From: Oscillospiraceae bacterium | Lineage (GTDB): Bacteria; Bacillota_A; Clostridia; Oscillospirales; JAAYXM01 | DNA: 25,188 nt | Direction: 5' to 3' | Assembly (NCBI GenBank): GCA_017532355.1 | Contig: JAFXJK010000087.1 | Span: 1-25,188, forward strand | Shown: positions 14,609-22,216 of the stretch, piece by piece | Layout of the letters: each line of letters opens with the position of its first letter | Numbering within the stretch: the first letter of the stretch is position 1 | Made by a program: the position numbers and the translations under genes | Notes under the pieces: model-generated | What the model saw: only the letters and a program-made list of their open reading frames with translations | What the model was told of the DNA's origin: nothing | The model's database searches: none

Positions 14609-15475
14609 ATGGCTAAAAAAGGACTTGGCAAAGGGCTTGATGCCTTGTTTGCAAGCGATTTGAACTCTCCGTCAACCGAGGTTTCAGCTTCAGTTGAGAC
14701 GGAAGTCAAAATTGCAGATATAGACCCCAACAAAGCACAGCCAAGAAAGCTTTTCTTCGACGATTCACTCGAAGAGCTTGCAGAATCCATCAGAATTCAC
14801 GGTATCCTGCAGCCACTCGCGCTTCGTCGCCGCGAAAACGGCAGGTATCAGATTATTGCAGGCGAGCGCCGCTTCCGCGCAGCAAAGCGCGCAGGCCTCA
14901 CCTCGGTTCCTGCAGTTATAATAGATGCAGACGACCGTGAGGTTGCAGAGCTTGCGCTTATAGAAAACCTGCAGAGAGAGGACTTAAACCCCGTTGAAGA
15001 AGCGGAGGGCTTCAAGGCACTGCTTGATGAGTACAATCTCACTCAGGAAGAGGCCGCAGAAAGGCTCGGTAAGTCGCGCTCAACGCTCACAAACGCACTT
15101 GGTCTCCTTTCTCTCTCCTCCGGCGCACTCGCATATCTCCGCGAAGGCAAGATCGAGCGCGGTCACGCAAAAGTTATTCTTTCGCTCCCCACCGAGAAGC
15201 AGGAAGAAGCCGCAGCCATCGTTTATGATAATAATCTGAACGTAAGGCAGACGGAAGCTCTCGTAAAACGGCTCAGCAGTGCGGATTTGCCCGATGCGAA
15301 GGCAAAAGAAGAGGTACAGGTTGACTACATCGCCGCACTTGAGCGAGACCTCACAAAGTCCCTCGGAAGAAAGGTTCGTCTCCACCACGGCAAGCGCCGC
15401 GGACGTCTCGAGCTTGAATATTACGGAAACGACGATTTGGACCTTCTCATCAAGGCTCTTGGACGCATAAAGTAG
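14609..15475 (+). CDS. parB: Chromosome partitioning protein ParB/Spo0J
   Basis: A 288-residue parS-binding CTPase. The N-terminal KKGLGKGLDALF is the ParA-activating peptide. CTP motifs are GERRFRAAK at 85-93 and ENLQREDLNPVEEA at 119-132. The HTH runs LTQEEAAERLGKSRS, then TLTNALGLL. Specificity positions read Arg157, Ala163, Ser168 and Gly185; Arg and Gly are ParB-like, while the middle two differ from the Thr/Ala usual in ParB. The C-terminal 50 residues form the dimerisation domain. Two target sites lie 0.9 kb upstream. It is followed by a 10-bp gap and a coiled-coil protein gene. Confidence 0.96.
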   Translation: MAKKGLGKGLDALFASDLNSPSTEVSASVETEVKIADIDPNKAQPRKLFFDDSLEELAESIRIHGILQPLALRRRENGRYQIIAGERRFRAAKRAGLTSVPAVIIDADDREVAELALIENLQREDLNPVEEAEGFKALLDEYNLTQEEAAERLGKSRSTLTNALGLLSLSSGALAYLREGKIERGHAKVILSLPTEKQEEAAAIVYDNNLNVRQTEALVKRLSSADLPDAKAKEEVQVDYIAALERDLTKSLGRKVRLHHGKRRGRLELEYYGNDDLDLLIKALGRIK

Positions 15476-15485
15476 GGAGGCTACC

Positions 15486-15920
15486 ATGAACGAAACACAG
15501 AAAAAGACAAAAAAGGCGCTTATAATATACTGTATCTGCATTTTTGCAGCCGCAGTTGCGCTGATTCTTCTCGCCTGGTTTATGCAGAGCCGAAGCGAAA
15601 ACGAGGTAAATGCACGAATCCAATCCGCAGAGACAAAAGCGATAGCTACCTCTACCCAGCTCGACGCCGTCAGAACGGAGAACGCCCGTCTTAAAGACAG
15701 CGTAACCTCGCTCACGACGGAAAATGAAACACTTAAAACAGGCAACACAAACCTCACAAAGCAGGTTGAAGCCGAGAAAAAGCTCAACGAGCTCCTCAGT
15801 CTCAAGGTGCAGAAGAAGAGCAAATCGTTAAAAGAGGCAAAAAAGCTCTTTGAAGAGGCAGGATATGCCGATTTTCTCTCCGCAGAAAGTCTTGAAACAT
15901 ATAATTCTATTATTAAATAA
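15486..15920 (+). CDS. Single-span membrane protein with extracytoplasmic coiled coil, function unknown
   Basis: A 144-residue protein. A basic cytoplasmic start (residues 1-11) leads into one hydrophobic span (12-33), then a heptad-patterned coiled coil (about 36-112, with VRTENARLKDSV, TTENETLKTGN and TKQVEAEKKL) and a short C-terminal domain (LFEEAGYADFLSAESLETYNSI). The layout recalls FtsL/DivIC/FtsB-type divisome proteins, but the sequence gives no family match that I trust. GGGAGG precedes the ATG by 5 nt. Gaps of 10 bp from parB and 16 bp to serS place it inside the partition operon, which makes an envelope or division-linked role attractive but unproven. Confidence 0.8.
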   Translation: MNETQKKTKKALIIYCICIFAAAVALILLAWFMQSRSENEVNARIQSAETKAIATSTQLDAVRTENARLKDSVTSLTTENETLKTGNTNLTKQVEAEKKLNELLSLKVQKKSKSLKEAKKLFEEAGYADFLSAESLETYNSIIK

Positions 15921-15936
15921 AGGAAAGTGAACAAAA

Positions 15937-17214
15937 ATGCTCGATATTAAAGTAATCCGCGAAAACCCCGAAAAGGTAAAAGCCGCTCTTAACCGCCGTT
16001 GCAAGGACTATTCTGCAGAGGTTGACCGCGTTCTTGAGCTTGACACACGCCGCCGCGACATCATCGGTAACGTCGAAGCTATCAAAGCTGCTCAGAACAC
16101 TGAAAACAAGAAGATTCCTGCGCTCAAGAAGGCAGGCGAGGACGTAACCGCTATCTTTGCAGAGCTCAAAAAGCTTGCAGACCGGATTAAGGAGCTCGAT
16201 GCTGAGCTCAAGGACGTTGAAGAAGAGCTCAACACCGCTCTCCTCGTTATCCCGAACACTCCGAACGACGATATTCCCGACGGCCCCGACTCTGACTCGA
16301 ACGTCGAGCTCAGACGCGACGGCACACCGCGTACCTTTGACTTTGAGCCGAAGGCTCACTGGGACCTCGGCGAGGAGCTTGGAATCCTCGACCCGACTAC
16401 TGCCGCAAAGGTTACGGGCGCTCGCTTCCACTTCTACAAGGGCGCAGGCGCAGCTCTTGAGCGCGCTGTCATCAACTTCTACCTCGACTCTCACACAAGC
16501 CGCGGCTATACAGAGGTCTTCCCCCCGTTTATGGTTAACCGCGCTTCGATGACAGGCACAGGTCAGCTTCCGAAGTTTGAAGAGGATGCTTTCCATCTCG
16601 GACGCGAGGACTTCTTCCTCATCCCGACAGCTGAAGTTCCGGTCACAAATATGCACCGCAGTGACATCCTCGAGGGCGAAGCTCTCCCGATTAAGTACTG
16701 CGCATACTCCGCTTGCTTCCGCGCAGAGGCAGGAAGTGCAGGACGCGACACACGCGGCCTCATCCGCCAGCATCAGTTCAACAAGGTTGAGCTTGTCAAG
16801 TTTGCAAACCCCGAGACATCTTACGACGAGCTTGAAAGCCTCACGGCTGACGCAGAGTTCGTTCTCAAGTCACTCGGACTTCCCTACCGCGTAGTTTGTC
16901 TCTGTGCAGGCGACCTCGGCTTCTCCTCTGCAAAGACTTACGACATCGAAGTCTGGATGCCGTCGTATGACAGATACCTCGAAATCTCCTCTTGCTCAAA
17001 CTTCGAGGACTACCAGGCTCGCCGCGCTTCCATCCGCTTCAGAGAGGCACAGGGAGCGAAGCCGCAGCTCGTTCATACTCTCAACGGTTCAGGCGTTGCT
17101 ATCGGAAGAACAGTTGCCGCTATCCTTGAAAACTACCAGAACGCTGACGGCTCAATCACGATTCCTGAAGTCCTCCGCAAGTACATGGGCGGCAGGGAAA
17201 AGATTGAAAAGTAA
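15937..17214 (+). CDS. serS: Seryl-tRNA synthetase
   Basis: A 425-residue class II synthetase that charges tRNA-Ser (and tRNA-Sec where present). Residues 1-105 form the long antiparallel coiled-coil arm that grips the tRNA variable arm. The catalytic domain has TAEVP at 231-235, motif 2 [15 protein letters not shown] at 260-274 and motif 3 [10 protein letters not shown] at 383-392. Length is typical and all motifs are intact. It has no T-box leader of its own, since only 16 bp separate it from the preceding gene. It is probably transcribed from the parA promoter and ends at the terminator at 17258-17286. Confidence 0.97.
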   Translation: MLDIKVIRENPEKVKAALNRRCKDYSAEVDRVLELDTRRRDIIGNVEAIKAAQNTENKKIPALKKAGEDVTAIFAELKKLADRIKELDAELKDVEEELNTALLVIPNTPNDDIPDGPDSDSNVELRRDGTPRTFDFEPKAHWDLGEELGILDPTTAAKVTGARFHFYKGAGAALERAVINFYLDSHTSRGYTEVFPPFMVNRASMTGTGQLPKFEEDAFHLGREDFFLIPTAEVPVTNMHRSDILEGEALPIKYCAYSACFRAEAGSAGRDTRGLIRQHQFNKVELVKFANPETSYDELESLTADAEFVLKSLGLPYRVVCLCAGDLGFSSAKTYDIEVWMPSYDRYLEISSCSNFEDYQARRASIRFREAQGAKPQLVHTLNGSGVAIGRTVAAILENYQNADGSITIPEVLRKYMGGREKIEK

Positions 17215-17257
17215 TTCCAATCTGTATAATTAATAAGTTATAATACAATACACAATC

Positions 17258-17286
17258 AAAAACACCGCCATTTGGCGGTGTTTTTT
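17258..17286 (+). terminator. Intrinsic terminator after serS
   Basis: Stem CACCGCC / GGCGGTG with an ATTT loop, extended by A/T pairs, and TTTTTT on the plus strand. It ends the par-serS transcript 44 bp after the stop and shields repeat copy A from read-through. Confidence 0.93.
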
Positions 17287-17317
17287 GCTGCTAAGAGTGA
17301 ATGAAGGTTTGAAAAGT

Positions 17318-17530
17318 CTCCCCACACCTCGTGGGAGAGGAAACACCGATAGGTGGTGGCAAGACTCCCTCCCGTCGCCCTGTGGCGAGTCCGCTTTTTC
17401 GCTTGAACGGCTTTGTATGTCCTGCCGGACGGGCATTCTTTTGTCGCGACAAAAGAACCAAAAACGCTTGTGGGGAGAACTCGCCGCCGCACTCCCGTAC
17501 GGCGAAGGAAACCTCCCCACACCCCTCCGC
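17318..17530 (+). repeat. Structured dispersed repeat, copy A (213 bp)
   Basis: Together with flanking terminators this fills the 422-bp gene-free stretch between serS and potD. Same length as copy B and near-identical to it, except for a 25-nt block at 17389-17413 that is largely replaced. Hairpins in order: CCCAC/GTGGG (17321-17335), CACC-GATA-GGTG, TCGCC-CTGT-GGCGA (17375-17388), GTCC-TGCC-GGAC, a 22-bp perfect palindrome at 17436-17457, and a nested 3' hairpin, TGTGGGGAG (17469) with CTCCCCACA (17513-17521) enclosing TCGCCG/CGGCGA. Every reading frame through it is open for long stretches, but no frame has a ribosome site or consistent start. I do not recognise it as a named RNA or IS derivative. 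Confidence 0.85.
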
Positions 17531-17605
17531 ACGCATTGTTTCTGCTTTCTACAGAAAATCAGTTTGCAGAAAGTGAGTTTCACCTTAATTCATCCATCCA
17601 ACATT

Positions 17606-17635
17606 AAAAAAGCACCGCCGTGGCGGTGCTTTTTT
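17606..17635. terminator. Bidirectional terminator after potD
   Basis: Stem AAAAAAGCACCGC / GCGGTGCTTTTTT with a tight loop and T runs on both strands. It abuts the potD stop codon, which it serves on the minus strand. Confidence 0.92.
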
Positions 17636-17636
17636 G

Positions 17637-18683
17637 TTATTCTATACTTGCTTTGATTTCTGTCCAGAGCTTGTTGTAGTATTCCTTTGTTTCATCATCG
17701 AGTGCGGAGAAGAACTCAAGGTCATACTCCGTAATGTCGGGGTAAGCTGTCGGGTCCTTTCCTGCCTCGCCCATAAGCTCGCGCGCAGGAGTGGACGGTG
17801 AAGAATAGCCGATGTACTCAGCATTTCTTGCCTGGATGTCCGGACGGCACATAAAGTCGATAAACTTTTCTGCATTTTCCTTATTGATTGACCCCTTCGG
17901 AATGCACATCGAATCGTAGAAGATGTTTGAGCCTTCCTGCGGAATGACATAAGCAAGGTCAGGGTTCTGGTCGATGCAGTAAACCGCGTCGCCTGCATAG
18001 ACGAGCGCGAGATCTCCCTCTCCTGCAATCATCTTATCCTTTACCTCGTCAATATACCAGCCCGACGCAAGCGGAAGCATCTCGCAGAGCTTATCCTTTG
18101 CCGCATCGAGTGTTGCACGGTCAGTTTCGTTGAGGCTCTTGCCGATGTACTTGAGCGCCATACCTATTGCATCGCGCTGACTGTTCATCATAATGATTCT
18201 GCCCTTGTATTCGGGATTCCAGAACACGCCCCAGCTCGTCGGAACTTCTTTTACATTCTTTGTGTTATATAGAATACCTAATGTTCCCCAAGTGTAGGGA
18301 ACGGAATACTTGTTTTCAGGGTCGAACGCAGGATTTTTGTACTCTGCATCGATGTTTGCTTCAAAGTTCGGAACGTTTGCAAAGTTTATCTCCTCAAGCT
18401 CGCCCTCTTTGATAAGGCGCTCAATCATATAGTCGGAGGGGATAATGACGTCGTAGTTGTTGTTTGAGTTCTTAATCTTTGTGTACATCGACTCATTCGT
18501 CTCAAAAAGCTCATATACAACCTTTATTCCCGTTTCTTCCTCAAACATATCTATAACTTCAGGGTCGATATAGTCACCCCAGTTATATACGACAACCTTC
18601 TCTCCGCCGCCGCAGCCTGCAAAGAACGCAAGCACCGTTACGAGCGAAAGAGCAAGGGCGAGAAGTTTCTTTAAATTTTTCAT
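17637..18683 (-). CDS. potD: Spermidine/putrescine-binding lipoprotein (PotD)
   Basis: A 348-residue solute-binding lipoprotein with signal MKKNL-type start through FFAGC (Cys24). The mature protein begins VVVYNWGDYIDPEVIDMFEEE, the PotD/PotF hallmark, followed by NYDVIIPSDYMIERL. It captures polyamine outside the membrane and delivers it to PotBC. Its ATG overlaps the potC stop by 4 nt, so it is the last gene of potA-B-C-D. Spermidine and putrescine specificity cannot be separated without ligand-pocket comparison. Confidence 0.93.
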   Translation of the reverse strand: MKNLKKLLALALSLVTVLAFFAGCGGGEKVVVYNWGDYIDPEVIDMFEEETGIKVVYELFETNESMYTKIKNSNNNYDVIIPSDYMIERLIKEGELEEINFANVPNFEANIDAEYKNPAFDPENKYSVPYTWGTLGILYNTKNVKEVPTSWGVFWNPEYKGRIIMMNSQRDAIGMALKYIGKSLNETDRATLDAAKDKLCEMLPLASGWYIDEVKDKMIAGEGDLALVYAGDAVYCIDQNPDLAYVIPQEGSNIFYDSMCIPKGSINKENAEKFIDFMCRPDIQARNAEYIGYSSPSTPARELMGEAGKDPTAYPDITEYDLEFFSALDDETKEYYNKLWTEIKASIE

Positions 18684-19471
18684 ATTTCATTTCCCCCTTT
18701 GATTTTCTTTTGCTTTTTGAAAGCTACAATATTTACAACAATAAGTATTATGAATATTACCGCAAAAATAATTGTGGAAAGTGCGCGGAATTCAGGTTTT
18801 AAGCCAAGCTTTGCCGAATAAATGAGCGTTGAAAGGTTGTTTGCGCCCGAGCCTGTCGTGAAGTTACTTATTATAAAGTCATCAAGCGACATCGTGAGTG
18901 CAAGGAGAAAGCCCGTGAGGATTCCCGGCAGAAGCTCGGGGAAAATAACCTTCCAGAACGACTTTGTCGGCGTGCAGCCGAGGTCACGCGCCGCATCGTA
19001 CAAGCTCCAGTCAAGCTGGCGCACCTTCGGAAGCACCGAAAGGATGACGTACGGGATACAGAATGTGATGTGCGAAAGCACCATAGTCGTGAAGCTGAGC
19101 TCAAGACCTACCAACGTAAAGAGAAGCATAAGCGAAATACCCGTAACGATGTCTGCATTCAGCATCGGGATATACGCAAGCGAGAGGATGACGGAATGGC
19201 TCTTCTTTTTCGAGCTTCCGATACCGTACGCCGCCATAGAGCCGATAACCGTCGCAACGAGAGACGCGATTATCGCACAAATAAGCGTTACGCCGAGTGC
19301 TTCCATAATATCGTCACGCGAGAAAAGCTCTTTATACCACCCAAAGGTAAAGCCGCCCCATACTCCGCGCGACTTTGCGCTGTTGAAGGAGTGCACAGCC
19401 GTCACGAGAATCGGCGCATACAGAAAGAGGATTATTAGCGTGAGATACGAGGATTTAAAAAACTTTTTCAT
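18680..19471 (-). CDS. potC: Spermidine/putrescine ABC permease (PotC)
   Basis: A 263-residue permease with six hydrophobic segments and the ATPase-contact EAA loop DAARDLGCTPTKSFWKVIFP in its second half. The opening YLTLIILFLYAPILVTAVHSFN is typical of PotC. It overlaps potB and potD by 4 nt each, giving tight translational coupling. It forms the membrane channel with PotB. Confidence 0.94.
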   Translation of the reverse strand: MKKFFKSSYLTLIILFLYAPILVTAVHSFNSAKSRGVWGGFTFGWYKELFSRDDIMEALGVTLICAIIASLVATVIGSMAAYGIGSSKKKSHSVILSLAYIPMLNADIVTGISLMLLFTLVGLELSFTTMVLSHITFCIPYVILSVLPKVRQLDWSLYDAARDLGCTPTKSFWKVIFPELLPGILTGFLLALTMSLDDFIISNFTTGSGANNLSTLIYSAKLGLKPEFRALSTIIFAVIFIILIVVNIVAFKKQKKIKGGNEI

Positions 19472-20298
19472 TTCAGAATACCTCCTCCGTCTTCTTCAGA
19501 GTCGGTACGGTTTATGAAGTACATAAGGAGAAGGACAACCGCCATGGTAACTACGCTTATCGCACCACCAAACTGCCAGTTGCCGACCGTCATATACTGG
19601 TCCTGAATGAGGTCGCCGATCAGGCGGATTTTGCCGTTGCCGACCGTCTGCGAAATAGCAAACGTCGTAACGCTCGGAACAAAGACCATTGCAACGCCCG
19701 AAAGGATGCCCGGAATTGAGAACGGAAGCGTAATCTTAAAGAATACTCGCGCAGGATTTGCGCCGAGGTCCGCCGCCGCGTCGAGGTGGCTCTGGTCAAG
19801 CTTTAAGAGAGTTATGTATATCGGCATTATCATAAACGGCAGAAAGTCATAAACAGAAACGAGGATAACTGCCGCTTCAGTTCCCGTAAAGTCAACCGCC
19901 GCAAAGCCGAGATGAGTAAGAAGCATACTGATAAGGCCTGTTTTCTCAAGAAGAGAGAGCCATGAATATGTTCTTATAAGGAAGTTTATCCACATCGGCA
20001 AAAGCATGAGGATGATTACGACAAACTTAAACCTCGAGCGGCTTCTTGCGAGAAAATACGCCGCAGGATAGCCGAGGAGAATACATACAACGGTAGAGAA
20101 GAATGCAATCTTAAGGCTTTTTAGGAGAACATCTGCAAACACGGGGTCTGAGAAAAACTCTCGAAAGCCGTCAAGCGAAAAGCTCGCATCTGCGCCCGGA
20201 TTGCTCACAAAAGCATAGTATATGACTATTGCAAGCGGTATGAGGATAAAGACAAGCGTCCAGACGTAGAGCGGAATCATACAAACAGTCTTTTTCAA
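19468..20298 (-). CDS. potB: Spermidine/putrescine ABC permease (PotB)
   Basis: A 276-residue permease with six hydrophobic segments and an EAA loop (DAAADLGANPARVFFKITLP). The PMWINFLIRTYSWLSLL block is characteristic of PotB. It overlaps potA and potC by 4 nt each. It pairs with PotC to form the polyamine channel. Confidence 0.94.
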   Translation of the reverse strand: MKKTVCMIPLYVWTLVFILIPLAIVIYYAFVSNPGADASFSLDGFREFFSDPVFADVLLKSLKIAFFSTVVCILLGYPAAYFLARSRSRFKFVVIILMLLPMWINFLIRTYSWLSLLEKTGLISMLLTHLGFAAVDFTGTEAAVILVSVYDFLPFMIMPIYITLLKLDQSHLDAAADLGANPARVFFKITLPFSIPGILSGVAMVFVPSVTTFAISQTVGNGKIRLIGDLIQDQYMTVGNWQFGGAISVVTMAVVLLLMYFINRTDSEEDGGGILK

Positions 20299-21401
20299 TT
20301 CTCAACCTCCGCTTCCTCGAAAGACACTGCTTTCTCTGTGTTTTTCTTAACATCCGGAGAATGCTCGCACTTATGCATAACCTGAATGTCTGCAGGTGCG
20401 ACGCGAAGAGAGACACGGCTGCCCGGGGGGCAGTTGACCGTTGACTGCGCGAGAATCGTCTCGCCGTGGCAATCTACGCGCATTTCGTAATGCACGCCCT
20501 TGAAGATTGAGGAAACAACCTCGCCGCACGGATACTCGGCGGAGAGAGCTTCAAGCCTGACGTCCTCAGGACGGAGAACAACGTCAACGGGAGTTCCCTC
20601 GCCAAAGCCTGCGTCAACGCAGGGGAAGATATGGTCAAGGAACGAAACCTCGTAGTCACGAATCATCTTTGCAGGGAGAATGTTGCTGTCGCCGATAAAG
20701 TCCGCAACGAAAGCGTTCTTCGGTTCGTTGTAGATGTCCTGCGGTGTGCCTATCTGCTGAATCCTGCCGCCGTTCATAACAACGATGGTGTCGGACATCG
20801 TAAGCGCTTCTTCCTGGTCGTGGGTAACGTAAACAAACGTGATACCGCTTTCCTGCTGGATGCGCTTGAGCTCAATCTGCATCTCCTTGCGGAGCTTTAA
20901 GTCGAGCGCGCCGAGCGGCTCGTCGAGAAGAAGGATGTCGGGCTTGTTGATAAGCGCACGTGCTACCGCAACGCGCTGCTGCTGACCGCCCGAGAGCGTC
21001 GTGACATCACGGTCGCGGAAGCCCTTGAGGCTTACGAGTTCAAGCATCTCGTCAACATCGCGGTCAATCTTCTTTTTATCCCATTTCTTGATGTTCGGGC
21101 CGAAAGCGATGTTCTCGCCGACCGTCATCTTCGGGAAAAGCGCATAGCGCTGAAAGACGGTGTTGATGTTTCTCTTATGGGGCGGCACGTCGTTTATGCA
21201 CTTTCCCTTATAAGATACACTACCCTCAGTCGGCGTCAGAAAGCCGCCGATAATACGGAGAAGCGTTGTCTTTCCGCATCCCGACGGGCCGAGAAGCGTC
21301 AAAAACTCGTTCTTTTCGATATAGAGATCTATACCGTTTAAAATGTCCTGCCCGTCAAAGGTTTTATAAATGCCCGAAAGCTCAAGAATTCTTTCTTCCA
21401 T
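20295..21401 (-). CDS. potA: Spermidine/putrescine ABC importer ATPase (PotA)
   Basis: A 368-residue ATPase. Walker A GPSGCGKTTLL is at 38-48, signature [15 protein letters not shown] and Walker B LLLDEPLGALD follow, and the switch histidine is in VTHDQEEAL. A C-terminal TOBE-type regulatory domain (about 240-340) follows, with VVLRPEDVRLE. AGGAG lies 6 nt before the ATG. Only 38 bp separate it from the regulator gene upstream, and that gap holds the second candidate operator. Confidence 0.95.
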   Translation of the reverse strand: MEERILELSGIYKTFDGQDILNGIDLYIEKNEFLTLLGPSGCGKTTLLRIIGGFLTPTEGSVSYKGKCINDVPPHKRNINTVFQRYALFPKMTVGENIAFGPNIKKWDKKKIDRDVDEMLELVSLKGFRDRDVTTLSGGQQQRVAVARALINKPDILLLDEPLGALDLKLRKEMQIELKRIQQESGITFVYVTHDQEEALTMSDTIVVMNGGRIQQIGTPQDIYNEPKNAFVADFIGDSNILPAKMIRDYEVSFLDHIFPCVDAGFGEGTPVDVVLRPEDVRLEALSAEYPCGEVVSSIFKGVHYEMRVDCHGETILAQSTVNCPPGSRVSLRVAPADIQVMHKCEHSPDVKKNTEKAVSFEEAEVEN

Positions 21402-21419
21402 CTCAATCTCCTATAATGT

Positions 21420-21439
21420 AACAAAAAGTTTAGTATTAG
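21420..21439 (-). promoter_or_regulatory. Candidate operator 2, between the regulator gene and potA
   Basis: On the plus strand, AAC-N4-AGTTTRGTATTAG. It matches operator 1 at 22086-22105 in all defined positions and in spacing, apart from the R position (A here, G there). It fills the space between the regulator stop and the potA ribosome site. Confidence 0.55.
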
Positions 21440-21982
21440 TTAAAAATTAGGTGGCGAAGAAACCCAGATTATCTGTGCCGTAGATTTGCCGCGGTTTTTG
21501 ATGCTGTGCTGTTTATCCGCCGTAAAGTAGAACGCATCTCCCTTGCGAAGTCGCTCCGTTTTCATACCGATGCGGAGCGTAATCGAGCCTGCGAGAACGT
21601 ATCCGAACTCCTCGCCTGCGTGCGGCATATCGACGGGGGTTTCCTGCCCGGGGAGAAGCTCATAGAGAATCGGCTCCATCTCGTTGCGCTGTGCCGTGGA
21701 TACAAGCCATGTCCTCTTTCCCGTTTCGTCCTCTTTTTCGCACATATCCTCGCTCTTGTACACTACGGGAGCGCTGTCTCCCGTCTGCGCGAAGAATTCT
21801 TCAAAGCTTGTGCCGAGAGCGTCGAAAATATCCGAGAGCGTCGCAAGACTCGGCGAGGTCTGGTTGGATTCAAGCTGTGAGATAAAACCCTTGGAAAGCT
21901 CGCAGCGGTCTGCAAGCTCCTGCTGGGTGAGGCCGTAATACAGCCTCAAAAGCTTTATTCTTCCGCCAATATCAATATTCAT
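21440..21982 (-). CDS. XRE-cupin transcriptional regulator of polyamine uptake
   Basis: A 180-residue regulator in the PuuR-like XRE-plus-cupin class. Residues 3-58 are a Cro/C1 helix-turn-helix (GLTQQELADRCELSKGFISQ, then LESNQTSPSLATL). Residues about 110-178 are a cupin barrel (MPHAGEEFGYVLAGSITLRIG, then GDAFYFTADKQHSIKN), the usual small-molecule sensor. This architecture commonly controls polyamine or amino-acid genes, and potABCD lies 38 bp downstream on the same strand. The frame opens at 22027, but AAAGGTGA just before the ATG at 21982 sets the start; the longer form would begin inside a terminator hairpin. A leader terminator and a 20-bp site shared with the potA gap suggest self-regulation. 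Confidence 0.88.
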   Translation of the reverse strand: MNIDIGGRIKLLRLYYGLTQQELADRCELSKGFISQLESNQTSPSLATLSDIFDALGTSFEEFFAQTGDSAPVVYKSEDMCEKEDETGKRTWLVSTAQRNEMEPILYELLPGQETPVDMPHAGEEFGYVLAGSITLRIGMKTERLRKGDAFYFTADKQHSIKNRGKSTAQIIWVSSPPNF

Positions 21983-22005
21983 AAAATCACCTTTTTTAAA
22001 ACGGC

Positions 22006-22046
22006 AAAAACCCACATCGCAAAGCATCTTTTGCGGTGGGCTTTTT
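22006..22046. terminator. Terminator-like hairpin in the leader of the regulator-pot operon
   Basis: On the minus strand CCCAC-CGCAAA pairs with TTTGCG-(AT bulge)-GTGGG, followed by TTTTT. It lies after the promoter and about 12 nt before the ribosome site of the XRE-cupin gene, where an attenuator would sit. The plus strand also has a T run after the stem. Confidence 0.7.
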
Positions 22047-22085
22047 CGCGTTGATTTTCCCTCTCGAGAAGGTTTCGTAAAAATA

Positions 22086-22105
22086 AACTTTTAGTTTGGT
22101 ATTAG
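22086..22105 (-). promoter_or_regulatory. Candidate operator 1, at the regulator promoter
   Basis: AAC-N4-AGTTTRGTATTAG, beginning about at the predicted transcription start of the XRE-cupin gene. It contains an AAACT-TTT-AGTTT inverted repeat. A repressor here would block its own transcription. Confidence 0.55.
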
Positions 22106-22111
22106 GGTTAC

Positions 22112-22140
22112 AATATAACATATATACACGCGTTTGTCAA
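22112..22140 (-). promoter_or_regulatory. Sigma-A promoter of the XRE-cupin regulator (and probably potABCD)
   Basis: Minus strand: perfect TTGACA, 17-bp spacer, TATATT. It predicts a leader of about 120 nt containing operator 1 and the terminator hairpin. No separate potA promoter is evident. Confidence 0.85.
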
Positions 22141-22216
22141 TAGTTTTTCGATATTTTTCGCGCAGTAACGGAATTTTGTTTTTTAGCACATCGTCCGTCC
22201 CGGGCGGCCAGGAAAC

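Noticed and set aside
15921..15936. T-box or other riboswitch ahead of serS
   Set aside because: Only 16 bp separate serS from the previous gene, and no Stem I or T-box sequence is present.
17230..17656. Several overlapping ORFs of 60-120 codons through repeat copy A, with look-alikes in copies B and C
   Set aside because: ORFs occur in nearly every frame on both strands, none has a ribosome site, they run through terminators and unique flanks, and the copies do not prefer one frame. They reflect a lack of stop codons in a GC-richer structured repeat.
21402..21460. Separate potA promoter around TTAACT-17-TACATT
   Set aside because: The start would fall on the ribosome site, leaving no usable leader. 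The -35 is also weak.
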